The position numbers were made by a program, and so were the translations under genes. A model generated the notes under the pieces. It was not told the origin of the DNA, made no database searches, and saw only the letters and a program-made list of their open reading frames with translations. From positions 1 through 62,625 of the forward strand of contig CAMAYR010000003.1 of assembly GCA_945862355.1 (NCBI GenBank): a DNA stretch of 62,625 nt, given 5' to 3'. The DNA comes from Devosia equisanguinis. GTDB lineage: Bacteria > Pseudomonadota > Alphaproteobacteria > Rhizobiales > Hyphomicrobiaceae. Below are positions 1 through 7,988 of the stretch, piece after piece (position 1 is the stretch's first letter; each line of letters opens with the position of its first letter).

Positions 1-90
1 CAAGTGAACCGCGAGCCTTCACGAGGGCTTGCGGTGGATACGCAGGTACGACCTAGCCGAAATTCACTGCCATCGACAGGGAATGATCCG

Positions 91-2367
91 ATGCCGGCAG
101 AACACGAGCCGACCGCAGCCATCCGGCGTCTCGCCCTCGGTGTAGCAAGTCTGGCCATCGGCTGGCTAGCCGGACTGACGGCCGCTGCCGCCCAGAACCG
201 TGCCGCCGTGGCCTCCGGCGCGGGTACAGCGCCCGCGGCTACGGCTACGGTGACCGCATCAGAGGACCGGCGCATCCCCGCGCCGCGTCCGGGGGCATTC
301 GAGATCGAGAAGGCCCATGTCGCGCGCTACGACGCTGCGATCGCCAATGTCCGCAACCACAAGGTGAGCGCCGCAGATGCCGAACAATTGAAGCGAGCAA
401 TCACTCAGCTCACGGCCGGCGACCAGGCTGCTTTCAAAACGGCGCGCGATGCCATAACTGACCCGGTCGCGGCAAAGATCGCCGACTGGTTCCGTATGCG
501 TGGCGGGTTCGGCGAGGCTGGCGAGATCCGGGCGTTCCTGGCGGCCAATCCGGCGTGGCCGAACCGGGACCTGATGATCCAGCGCTACGAGGAGGCGCTG
601 TTCAAGGAGGGCGGGGCGCCGAAGGCGATCAAGGCATTGCTCGCCAAGGAGCCACCCCGCACCGGCGCGGGACACGCAGCGCTCGCCAGCGCGCTGCTGG
701 CTGACGGCGACGAGGCCGGCGCGAAGCGCCATGCAGTGGTGGCGTGGCGGGAGCATTCAATAGGGGCTGGGATCGAGCCAGCCTTTCTGCAGCGACTGGG
801 CAAGCTGCTGACGACCGCCGACCACAAGTGGCGCCTCGACAAGCTTCTGATCGACGATCTGCGCTGGTCCTCCGAGCGGGCGGCGCGTGCGGCCGTCGCG
901 CGGCGCATGCTCCCACTGCTCCCCGAAAGCGAGCGCAAAAAGGCGGAGGCGCGCATTGCCGTCTTCATGCTGAGTGCCAAAGGCGCCGCGCTGATCAATG
1001 CGATCGGCGGCGATGACAAGGCCGACTGGGGCCTCGCCTTCCAGAGGATCCAGAGCCTTCGCCGCGCGAACAAGATCGAGGAGGCGGCCAAGCGGATGCT
1101 GGCGGCCCCACTCGATCCGGCCGTGATCGTGTCACCGGACGGCTGGTGGAACGAGCGCCGCACGCTCGCCTACGCGGCGATGAGGACTGGAAAACCGAAG
1201 CTCGCCTACGAGCTGGCCAAAGCGGCAGGACCGCTCAGTGTGAACCCTCTGAAAGAGCAAACCTTTCTCGCCGGCTGGCTGGCGCTTTCACACCTGCGCA
1301 ACGCGAAGATCGCCGAGGCTCACTTCGCTCAGATGACCAAGGCTGCGGACGGACCGCTGAGCCGCGCCAAGGCCTACTACTGGCACGGGCGGGCGCTCGA
1401 GGCACTCGGCCGCAAAACGGAGGCGCGGGCGGGTTTCGCGGAGAGCGCGAAGTCCATCGACACGTTCCACGGCCAGCTCTCGCGCGACCGGCTCGGCGGA
1501 GACGCCGCGCGTATCCACATCGTGCCGCCGGTTGCGCCCAAGCCCGACCAGATCGCGCGATTCGCTGCGCTCGACGTGACGCGCGCCACTGTCATCGCGT
1601 ACAAGGCCAAGCTCGACGGCGGCATAAATCGCGCGTTCCTCTATGGACTGATGCGCCACTTCAACACCGAGGCCGAGCTCGGCATGACGGCGCATCTGGC
1701 CGAGGCACTCGGCGACACGCAGATGGCTGTCAGAATCGGCAAGTCGGCCGTGGCGCGCGGGCACAACCTACTGGTGTTCAGCTATCCGCTGCACGCCTTT
1801 CCGACATTCACGGCGCTACGGGTGCCCATTCCGGAGTTGCCGCTGCTGCTCGGCATCGCGCGACAGGAGAGCGAGTTCAACGGGCAGACGATGTCGGGCG
1901 CGGGCGCACGCGGTATCCTGCAAGTGATGCCGATCACTGCGCGGCACGTCTGCCGCGACTACAAGATCAAGTGCGACATCAAGCGCCTGATGACGGACAA
2001 CTCCTACAACACGATGATGGCCACAGCCTATATCGGCGACAGGATGCGCGAGTTCGGCGGCAGCTACGTGCTCGGTTTCGCCGGCTACAATGCAGGACCT
2101 GGGCGCGCCCGCCAATGGATCCGCGAGTTCGGCGACCCGCGTGATGCCAAGGCCGATCCTGTGGACTGGATACACCGCATTCCGTTCGAGGAGACGCGCG
2201 ACTACGTGCAGAAGGTGATGTCGAACGTTCAGATCTATCGCGCGCGAATGGCTCCCGGCGCGGTGCCGCTCAGGATATCTGCCGACCTCGTCAGGGCACG
2301 TGGTCAGCAGGCTGGAACCGAGGCAGCCAAGAGCGCGGCACAGGAGGCCGCCGTGGGTGGCAACTAG
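91..2367 (+). CDS. soluble lytic murein transglycosylase (SLT family)
   Basis: Periplasmic enzyme that cleaves the glycan strand of peptidoglycan to give 1,6-anhydro-muropeptides. The frame is open from base 4, but I take the ATG at 91 because it is followed at once by a hydrophobic segment (ALGVASLAIGWLAGL) ending in an AAAAQ-type signal cleavage region. About 500 residues of alpha-helical superhelix repeats follow. The C-terminal SLT domain carries the catalytic Glu in the motif IARQESEFN, then GARGILQVMP and AGYNAGPGRA, which is the full GEWGL-type pattern. The total of about 758 residues is normal to slightly long for the Slt70 type. It stands alone, with no partner gene upstream in the window. 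Substrate specificity cannot be told from sequence. Confidence 0.93.
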   Translation: MPAEHEPTAAIRRLALGVASLAIGWLAGLTAAAAQNRAAVASGAGTAPAATATVTASEDRRIPAPRPGAFEIEKAHVARYDAAIANVRNHKVSAADAEQLKRAITQLTAGDQAAFKTARDAITDPVAAKIADWFRMRGGFGEAGEIRAFLAANPAWPNRDLMIQRYEEALFKEGGAPKAIKALLAKEPPRTGAGHAALASALLADGDEAGAKRHAVVAWREHSIGAGIEPAFLQRLGKLLTTADHKWRLDKLLIDDLRWSSERAARAAVARRMLPLLPESERKKAEARIAVFMLSAKGAALINAIGGDDKADWGLAFQRIQSLRRANKIEEAAKRMLAAPLDPAVIVSPDGWWNERRTLAYAAMRTGKPKLAYELAKAAGPLSVNPLKEQTFLAGWLALSHLRNAKIAEAHFAQMTKAADGPLSRAKAYYWHGRALEALGRKTEARAGFAESAKSIDTFHGQLSRDRLGGDAARIHIVPPVAPKPDQIARFAALDVTRATVIAYKAKLDGGINRAFLYGLMRHFNTEAELGMTAHLAEALGDTQMAVRIGKSAVARGHNLLVFSYPLHAFPTFTALRVPIPELPLLLGIARQESEFNGQTMSGAGARGILQVMPITARHVCRDYKIKCDIKRLMTDNSYNTMMATAYIGDRMREFGGSYVLGFAGYNAGPGRARQWIREFGDPRDAKADPVDWIHRIPFEETRDYVQKVMSNVQIYRARMAPGAVPLRISADLVRARGQQAGTEAAKSAAQEAAVGGN

Positions 2368-2711
2368 CGAGGCGTCGCGCCTCAGGCGAGCGACGGTGCG
2401 GCGAGGCAGGTGTCGCCTCAGGCGCGATGAACGCCTCACTGAGCCATTGTTGATTCCAGTGGCCCTCATGTCGCGCCAAAAACGGAAGGAGGTTGCGGCT
2501 ATGGTGCGATTTTGGCGCGACGGGCCACTAGGACTTGCCGCCGAGCGAACTGGGTCGCGTTACTGGTCAATCCAACCCCGTGCCCCACATCTCGACTACC
2601 GGGAACGATCCACCTGCAGAAATCGGAGCTCCCGCGGCGAGCCCTGATTGCTGGCCGAAATGCGACTTCCTACCGTGTGCAGCACGTGAACCGGCAGAGT
2701 GAGACAGGCTT
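2368..2711. other. 344-bp intergenic region
   Basis: No recognisable protein family in this gap. It holds a perfect 12-bp inverted repeat (listed separately) and a possible 48-codon ORF starting with the ATG at 2501, preceded 8 bases upstream by AAGGAGG. That ORF (MVRFWRDGPLGLAAERTGSR...) resembles nothing I know and is rich in Arg and Ser. It is a weak candidate. Confidence 0.4.
2461..2526. repeat. perfect 12-bp inverted repeat with outer 5-bp extension
   Basis: GTCGCGCCAAAA at 2470-2481 pairs exactly with TTTTGGCGCGAC at 2510-2521. GGCCC at 2461-2465 and GGGCC at 2522-2526 extend the stem after a four-base bulge. The 28-base loop contains the strong Shine-Dalgarno-like AAGGAGG and an ATG at 2501. 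It could be an RNA hairpin presenting a ribosome site, or a protein operator. The function is inferred only from symmetry. Confidence 0.55.
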
Positions 2712-4457
2712 ATGCTTCCAGAGCTTCCAACGGCCGTCGCCAATGCGCTGATCGGGCTCATCGCCCTTTTGCTCGGCATTCTGTTCTGGCGCTCGACGCG
2801 AGGCGCTAAGACATCCGACACGGTGATCATGCGAACGGCACTGCTCTTTCTGCTGGCGCCGTTCGTGGCCGCAGCGATTTTCGCAATATTGCCCGACACG
2901 ATGAAGCCAGCAGCCCCGGGCACCTCATCGGCCAAGACCGCTGCCAAGCCCGCATCACCGGATGTCTCGGCGACGAGGACGCAAACGGCCCCTGTAAAGC
3001 CCGCCCCTCAACCCGCAGCGGCGGCGAAGCGAGAGACGGAGGCGCCGGCACCGCGATCTGCCGAGCCGCCGCCGCGTGCCGCCGCGCCAGAGCCGATCCC
3101 CGCAGCAGCGCCGGAGCCACGGCGCGAGGCGAGCCTGCCGCCGCCGCCTGCTGCAGCGCCACCCGTCGTCGTGTCGCCTCCCGAGGCTCTGCCGCCGGCG
3201 CCCGAACCGACACCGACAGCGCCCATATCCAGAGCGGCCGAAGCCACTCGCGCGCCTGAGCCGCCTGCGCCGCCGCCTGCTGATTCACCTCCACCTGTGG
3301 CGGCTGCTCCAATGCCGGCATCGCGCGCTCCGGAACCACACGCGGCTGCACCAATCGCGCAGCCCCCGGCCGTCGACATCGCGCCGGCACCCAAGCCGGA
3401 GACGCCGCCATCGCGCGAGCCGTGGGACGTTGTGCCGGTCTACTACGGCACGGATCGCGCTGCCGACACCTCGGGCGGGCGGCTTACCTACACGGCCGAT
3501 CGCGCGCGCCGGCTGGAGCTCGGTCGAGCGCTCGTTACGGTTCCCAAGAGCCACGAGGTGCCTCTCGTGGAAAGGCCGTGGGTCTACCGCCTGCCATTTA
3601 CGCGGATCGTGCTGTTCCAGGAGCAGGAAGACCCCGCCAAGCACTTCACGCTCAAAGAGCTCAAAACGCTGAGCCGGGAGGAGCTTGCACAGATCGTGCG
3701 CGACCGGCTCGGCGCATCGAACGAGTTCAAGGATCAGGCGCTGGTATTCCTGCACGGGTTCAACAACTCGTTCGAGGGCGCGCTGTTCCGCACCGCGCAG
3801 ATCGCCTACGACCTCAAGTACGACGGCGCACCATTCCTCTACAGCTGGCCGTCGAAGGGACAGCTCGGGCTGCAGGACTATAGCTACGACCGGGAAAGCA
3901 GCGGCCAATCCGAGCCCTACGTGCGGCAGTTCATCGAGTTCATTGCGCGCGACACGGGCGCCAAGACGATCAACATCATTGCGCACAGCATGGGCAACCA
4001 GGTGCTGCTCAACGTGCTGCGCGACCTCAAGCGCAACGCGCCACCAGGCGTGACGATCGGCCAGATCGTGCTCGCAGCGCCTGACGTCGACCGCGACACG
4101 TTCGAGTTCATCGCCAAGGAGATCTCTGGCGTCGGTCTCGGCATCACTCTGCTTGCCGCCTCAAACGATCGCGCGCTGGAAGCCTCCAAGCGCTTCTGGG
4201 GCGGCGTGCCGCGCGCAGGTGACGTGCCCGGGGGCATGCCGATCGTCGTCGACGGCGTCGATACGATCGACATATCGGCGCTGAGCACGGAATTCCTGTC
4301 GCTCAACCACTCGAGATATGCCGAGCACCGTCAACTGATCGAGGACATGCGCGCTCTGCTGAAACAAGGGACGCGCCCGCCGGACAAGCGGGTGCCCTCG
4401 CTCGAGAGGGTGATGACGGGAGGCGGCGCGTTCTGGCGCTACCCGGCGATCCGCTGA
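2712..4457 (+). CDS. alpha/beta hydrolase (DUF900 family) with proline-rich linker
   Basis: Membrane-anchored putative esterase of the DUF900 family. Two N-terminal hydrophobic segments (around residues 5-23 and 38-56) are followed by about 170 residues of Pro/Ala/Glu-rich linker, which probably crosses the periplasm or cell wall. The hydrolase domain begins near residue 235 with VVPVYYGTDRA, the usual DUF900 entry. LVFLHGFNNSFEGA supplies the oxyanion region and IIAHSMGNQVLL the nucleophile elbow (Ser). DVDRDTF and a late His (LNHSRYAEH) complete a plausible triad. The long low-complexity linker is unusual beside the typical 350-400 residue family member. The substrate is unknown. Confidence 0.88.
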   Translation: MLPELPTAVANALIGLIALLLGILFWRSTRGAKTSDTVIMRTALLFLLAPFVAAAIFAILPDTMKPAAPGTSSAKTAAKPASPDVSATRTQTAPVKPAPQPAAAAKRETEAPAPRSAEPPPRAAAPEPIPAAAPEPRREASLPPPPAAAPPVVVSPPEALPPAPEPTPTAPISRAAEATRAPEPPAPPPADSPPPVAAAPMPASRAPEPHAAAPIAQPPAVDIAPAPKPETPPSREPWDVVPVYYGTDRAADTSGGRLTYTADRARRLELGRALVTVPKSHEVPLVERPWVYRLPFTRIVLFQEQEDPAKHFTLKELKTLSREELAQIVRDRLGASNEFKDQALVFLHGFNNSFEGALFRTAQIAYDLKYDGAPFLYSWPSKGQLGLQDYSYDRESSGQSEPYVRQFIEFIARDTGAKTINIIAHSMGNQVLLNVLRDLKRNAPPGVTIGQIVLAAPDVDRDTFEFIAKEISGVGLGITLLAASNDRALEASKRFWGGVPRAGDVPGGMPIVVDGVDTIDISALSTEFLSLNHSRYAEHRQLIEDMRALLKQGTRPPDKRVPSLERVMTGGGAFWRYPAIR

Positions 4458-4499
4458 GGGGTGCGGCCGTGCCAGCCCTGGCCCCGTCCTCTACAACGG

Positions 4500-4515
4500 T
4501 TAATCGGAAATTAAC
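4500..4515. promoter_or_regulatory. CtrA-type binding box (TTAA-N7-TTAAC)
   Basis: TTAA at 4500-4503, seven bases, then TTAAC at 4511-4515. This matches the alphaproteobacterial CtrA full-site consensus exactly. It also lies within a 7-bp palindrome (GGTTAAT/ATTAACC, 4498-4516). It lies 170 bases upstream of the small secreted ORF at 4686 and just after the end of the hydrolase gene. I saw no other perfect box in the window. Regulation by CtrA is an inference. Confidence 0.6.
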
Positions 4516-4685
4516 CTAGAGTGCCTAGCCTTCCTCTCATACCCTCGAGCGAAAGTTTCGACCCACTACATGGGGCTTCACTTTCGCTGCGGCGCTTGCG
4601 CCGGGCCGCAGTCGCGGCCTCGCCGAGCGGACAGAGCAACAAGTCACGACTTCCGCTCGGCGGTATCACTGTGAGGGAGAGGACG

Positions 4686-4820
4686 ATGACCGTTTCGCGC
4701 ATGTTGATGGCCGCATTCGTCGCGCTCGCCGCAGGCGTTGCCGTCGAGAACGCGAAGGCGAAGGCCGCTTGCCCTGGCAGCACATGCGCCATGACGGCAA
4801 CGCACGTCTCTGCGCACTGA
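4686..4820 (+). CDS. small secreted peptide (44 aa)
   Basis: A 44-codon ORF starting at the ATG at 4686, preceded by the purine-rich GGGAGAGG six bases upstream, a good ribosome binding site. It begins MTVSRMLMAAFVALAAG, a clear signal-peptide core, and ends after a short mature part with a two-cysteine motif (ACPGSTCAM). I know no family for it. The next gene also encodes a secreted protein with paired CxxxC motifs, so the two may be related in role. The upstream CtrA-type box is the only visible regulatory signal. It could be non-coding. Confidence 0.5.
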   Translation: MTVSRMLMAAFVALAAGVAVENAKAKAACPGSTCAMTATHVSAH

Positions 4821-4928
4821 CAATTCCCGACACGTTCCGTGTAGAGGAAATCGGCGCGGCCGCTACTGCTCCGCGGATAATCCTCCCCCGCGCGGCGCCG
4901 AACTCGAAATATCCCACCGGAGCTAGTC

Positions 4929-5834
4929 ATGTCGATCCTTCGCTCTTTTACCATCTCCATCTCCATCTCCATCTCCATTTCTGGATTGGGGCTGCTGGGG
5001 GCTTTCGCTGGTTCGGCCGGGGCCGAGACGCGCACGCGGCTCATGCCGGTCGAGGCCAACGCGCCACCGAGCCGGGTCGCAGGCAAGATCGGCTCTGCGA
5101 TCAAAGGGGCGGCCGCCGGGACGAAAGCAGCCAGGAGCGACACCAGCACCAAAAGCGAAGCCTCGCCGACCCAAGCGAACAATCCGTCCGGCGAACATGC
5201 CGGGGCGCCAAACGCGAGCGCGAACGACCCAGATCTCATCGGTGGTCCCTTCAAGGTGACCGTGCCGGGCCAGGGCTCCAATCCCGCGGCTGCCACCGTC
5301 GCGCCTGCGCTGCGCGCGACGGCACCGGCCGATGTTCCAACTGCTCCGGCGGCGGCGAGCACGGCTGCACGGCTTGCCGATGTCGGACCTACTCGGACGA
5401 TCCTCGAGCAAGGTAGCCAAGCTCGCCCCGCTCAGGGCAGCCAGGCTCGCTCCGCTCAGGCCACCTTCGGCAGTGTGCTGACCGCCACTGCCGCACCTGC
5501 GGCTGCAGCTGACGCCTCGTGCGTCGCCGGCTGCTACACACCGACTTCGGCAACCTCGGCGAGGACGGCCAAGCCGACCATGCCGCAGCGCCAGGATCGC
5601 GGCGGCAACAGAGAGGCTCGTGCGACTTCGACGGCGGCGGCGGGGCCTTCCTCGAGCCAGTTCACCTGCGTGGCCGGCTGCAACGAGAGCGGTGCGGGTG
5701 CGGTCGCCCGCAGCACAGCGGCTGCACCAGATGCCGGAACGGGCGCGACGTCGGCGGGGTCGGCGAAGGGCACCGGACGTGTGACGATCCTGCGTGGCAG
5801 TTCGCGCACCAAGACCTACGGCGTCAAGCAATAG
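4929..5834 (+). CDS. hypothetical secreted Ala/Thr-rich protein with two CVAGC motifs
   Basis: Unrecognised protein of 301 residues. The N-terminus is a signal peptide whose hydrophobic core is a Ser-Ile repeat (TISISISISISGLGLLG) encoded by a hexanucleotide tandem repeat, with a probable cut after SAGA. The mature part is low-complexity, rich in Ala, Thr, Ser and Pro, with an imperfect tandem repeat QGSQARPAQ/QGSQARSAQ near residue 160. Two copies of CVAGC (about residues 198 and 240) suggest disulfide pairs. The C-terminus (GRVTILRGSSRTKTYGVKQ) is more ordered and basic. No enzyme motif is visible. It probably acts in the periplasm or outside the cell. Confidence 0.7.
   Translation: MSILRSFTISISISISISGLGLLGAFAGSAGAETRTRLMPVEANAPPSRVAGKIGSAIKGAAAGTKAARSDTSTKSEASPTQANNPSGEHAGAPNASANDPDLIGGPFKVTVPGQGSNPAAATVAPALRATAPADVPTAPAAASTAARLADVGPTRTILEQGSQARPAQGSQARSAQATFGSVLTATAAPAAAADASCVAGCYTPTSATSARTAKPTMPQRQDRGGNREARATSTAAAGPSSSQFTCVAGCNESGAGAVARSTAAAPDAGTGATSAGSAKGTGRVTILRGSSRTKTYGVKQ
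4953..4976 (+). repeat. hexanucleotide tandem repeat (ATCTCC)x4
   Basis: Four exact copies of ATCTCC followed by a degenerate unit, inside the signal-peptide codons of the secreted protein that starts at 4929. Each unit encodes one Ile-Ser pair, so copy-number change would alter signal-peptide length by two residues without a frameshift. Confidence 0.85.
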
Positions 5835-5891
5835 CGACGTCAGACCTAGCGAAATCGCATCTGGGCGGAGCGGGGCGGAGCTGGCCGCTCG

Positions 5892-6710
5892 TCAGGTCCA
5901 CAACGCGCGGATGCCGAAGAACGCGGTGTCCTTGATGCGGCGTGCCGCGCCTTGCAGCACCGAGTTGCGCGGGTCGGTCGCGAACGTCATGCTGAGCACG
6001 ATGCGCCGCTCGCCCTCCGCAATGGGTGTCGCCTTGTGCTGCACGCGCGCGCCCTCGAAGATCACCATCTGATTTGGCGGTGTCGGGATCGTGCGCTCCT
6101 CGCTGCCGATGCGCGCCATCAGGCGTGCTGCGGAAAGGCCATCTCCACGCGCATCGCGGTTGACGATCGGCAGCAGCACGGTGAAGTGGCGGCCCTTGTA
6201 GAAATTGTGGTCGTAGTGCCAGCCGATGTGATCGCCCGGGCGTTCATAAAACAGCACCGAGCAGGAACTCTGATCATGAATTGGCGTCGGCACGACCGTG
6301 GCGCCAATGACGTTCGATAGGAGCGTGTGAAGCTGAGGTGAGAGATAAAACGCCACGACCTCTGGCGCCGCCTGGCAAAGCGTCTCGTAAGCGACCGTGC
6401 CGCCCTTCTTGTGGGTCGGAACATAGCTGCGCTCAGTCGTGTTGAGCTTCTCGATCTCCTCCGCCATGACGGCCAGCCGGTCCGGCCGCAACACATTGGG
6501 TACGACGGCAATCGCTTCGGAGAAAGACGGCAACGGATGCTCGGGCAGGTCGAGCGCCACCGTGCTCGTGCCGCTCGCATGGACAGCATTCCGGATCTCA
6601 TCTTGATGACGGCTCAGGCTCCGGTACAGCCGGATGCGGCGGCCGGCGAGGAACGCCAAGGTGCCAGCGAGAAGGGCGCTGGCGGCAAGCGCGGTCTCGA
6701 ACAGGTACAT
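5892..6710 (-). CDS. 2-oxoglutarate/Fe(II)-dependent oxygenase
   Basis: Prolyl-hydroxylase-like 2OG-Fe(II) oxygenase of 272 residues. An N-terminal hydrophobic helix (about residues 5-23) may anchor it to the membrane. The double-stranded beta-helix core shows the iron triad as His165 and Asp167 in GWHYDHNF and His225 in VQHKATPI. An Arg at 235/236 in GERRIVLS is positioned for 2-oxoglutarate binding. The substrate is unknown. It lies between secreted-protein genes and is divergent from the next gene. I keep the ATG at 6710 because the hydrophobic helix follows directly. Confidence 0.85.
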   Translation of the reverse strand: MYLFETALAASALLAGTLAFLAGRRIRLYRSLSRHQDEIRNAVHASGTSTVALDLPEHPLPSFSEAIAVVPNVLRPDRLAVMAEEIEKLNTTERSYVPTHKKGGTVAYETLCQAAPEVVAFYLSPQLHTLLSNVIGATVVPTPIHDQSSCSVLFYERPGDHIGWHYDHNFYKGRHFTVLLPIVNRDARGDGLSAARLMARIGSEERTIPTPPNQMVIFEGARVQHKATPIAEGERRIVLSMTFATDPRNSVLQGAARRIKDTAFFGIRALWT

Positions 6711-6938
6711 GGTCCCTCTTATCGTCTCGTCAATCGACCAAAGATCGGCGGCATTCTAGCACAACTCGGCTATTCGACCTAGATGGCGTGAGAATGCTGC
6801 GCGACCATGCCCGCCAGCAACTGCTGCTTCACCAAGGCCGTTTGGGCTCACGGTTGCAAGACTGGCTTCCTTTCAGAAATAGGTATTGGTTCTCAGGCTT
6901 GCCACTCAAGATGCCGTAATGCGGTCATCGTCTTGCCG

Positions 6939-7409
6939 ATGATTTCTGACACCTCCACGACATCGGCCGCATTGCGGCGGGTTTATCGGGCCGCAACCCT
7001 GACAGCAGCAGCATCTGTGGGCACAGGTCACGCAGCGGTGCTGTCGCCGGCACTGGGCGGCACTGAGGTGCAAGCGATGGCGGACGGGTCGGGTGCGGAC
7101 GCACTATTGTTGGCGCAGTACCGCCGAGGTGGGGCGGGGCCTCGCGCATACGGGCCGCCGCGCGCCTATGGCCCGCCGCGTCGGTACGCTCCACCCCGCG
7201 CCTATGCACCGGGCTACTACGGCCGCCCCGGCTTCGCCTATCGGCCGTGGTATCGCCGCCCCTATTACGGCACGATCATCGGCGGCATCGCACTCGGGTC
7301 CATTATCGGCGCAGCGGCCTATGGACTGGCGCCGCGCCCGCCGAGCCCCGACATTTGCTGGTTCTGGGCCGACGAAATTCAGAGCCAGGGCTACTGGGAC
7401 TACTGCTGA
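6939..7409 (+). CDS. hypothetical secreted protein with GPPRAYGPPRR repeats
   Basis: Protein of about 156 residues from the ATG at 6939 (the frame is open from 6807). An Ala-rich N-terminal segment may be a signal peptide. The middle is a run of Gly-Pro-Pro-Arg-Ala-Tyr repeats (GPRAYGPPRAYGPPRRYAPP). A Tyr/Arg-rich stretch and a Gly/Ala hydrophobic segment (IIGGIALGSIIGAAAYGLA) follow. It ends in CWFWADEIQSQGYWDYC with two cysteines. I recall this C-terminal pattern from small uncharacterised envelope proteins of Rhizobiales. Function unknown. Confidence 0.65.
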   Translation: MISDTSTTSAALRRVYRAATLTAAASVGTGHAAVLSPALGGTEVQAMADGSGADALLLAQYRRGGAGPRAYGPPRAYGPPRRYAPPRAYAPGYYGRPGFAYRPWYRRPYYGTIIGGIALGSIIGAAAYGLAPRPPSPDICWFWADEIQSQGYWDYC

Positions 7410-7536
7410 CCGGTGCTGGTAACTTGGCACCGGTGGCTGGTCGGCACAGGCTTTCGAGCGGTGTGAACGCACCACCTCCGCGGCTGGATTGCGCGTGGCA
7501 CGCCCACATTCGCGCACGATCGGAAAAGGCCGCTCG

Positions 7537-7803
7537 TCAAGATGACCGATCCTTGTCGAGTGCTGCCGCGAGTATCTCTGGTAGATCGTCGCGGAGGCTC
7601 CATAACTGATTGTTGACGAGGTCGATCCGCCCCCCCACCTTACTGACCAGCTCCTCGACGTTGTCGAACCGATTGGCCGTTGCAGTCGCCAGCGCCATCA
7701 GATCGGGATGCACCTTCCCAACCTGTCCGGTCAGCACGCTGACAGCGCCCTCCAAGTCACCGACACGCCGCTTCAGCTCCATTATCTCGCTTTCCACGTC
7801 CAT
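7537..7803 (-). CDS. small coiled-coil hypothetical protein
   Basis: An 88-residue protein from the ATG at 7803. The frame extends to 7869 and would then add a hydrophobic leader (MPCITIFVLLMFACVGVVRG), so a membrane-anchored form is possible. The sequence is a continuous amphipathic helix with heptad-like hydrophobics (SEIMELKRRVGDLEGAVSVL ...), suggesting a coiled coil. No family recognised. It is preceded by the convergent secreted gene and followed by an unrelated operon. Confidence 0.5.
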   Translation of the reverse strand: MDVESEIMELKRRVGDLEGAVSVLTGQVGKVHPDLMALATATANRFDNVEELVSKVGGRIDLVNNQLWSLRDDLPEILAAALDKDRSS

Positions 7804-7988
7804 GAGCGTCCCTCTAACTACACCAACGCAGGCGAACATTAGAAGAACAAAGATGGTAATGCAAGGCAAGCGCTAGATAGGCCGCACAGCGCGAATGAGC
7901 AACTTCGGATCGTTGAAAGACTATCGCCTGATGCTGCTCTTCGCCTGAACATCAAGGTAGTAAATCGACGCCCAGGGAACATCATCTC

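Noticed and set aside
4511-5362. Minus-strand frame with a Met-Glu repeat opposite the secreted protein
   Set aside because: The Met-Glu repeat is the complement of the ATCTCC repeat; no start or family support.
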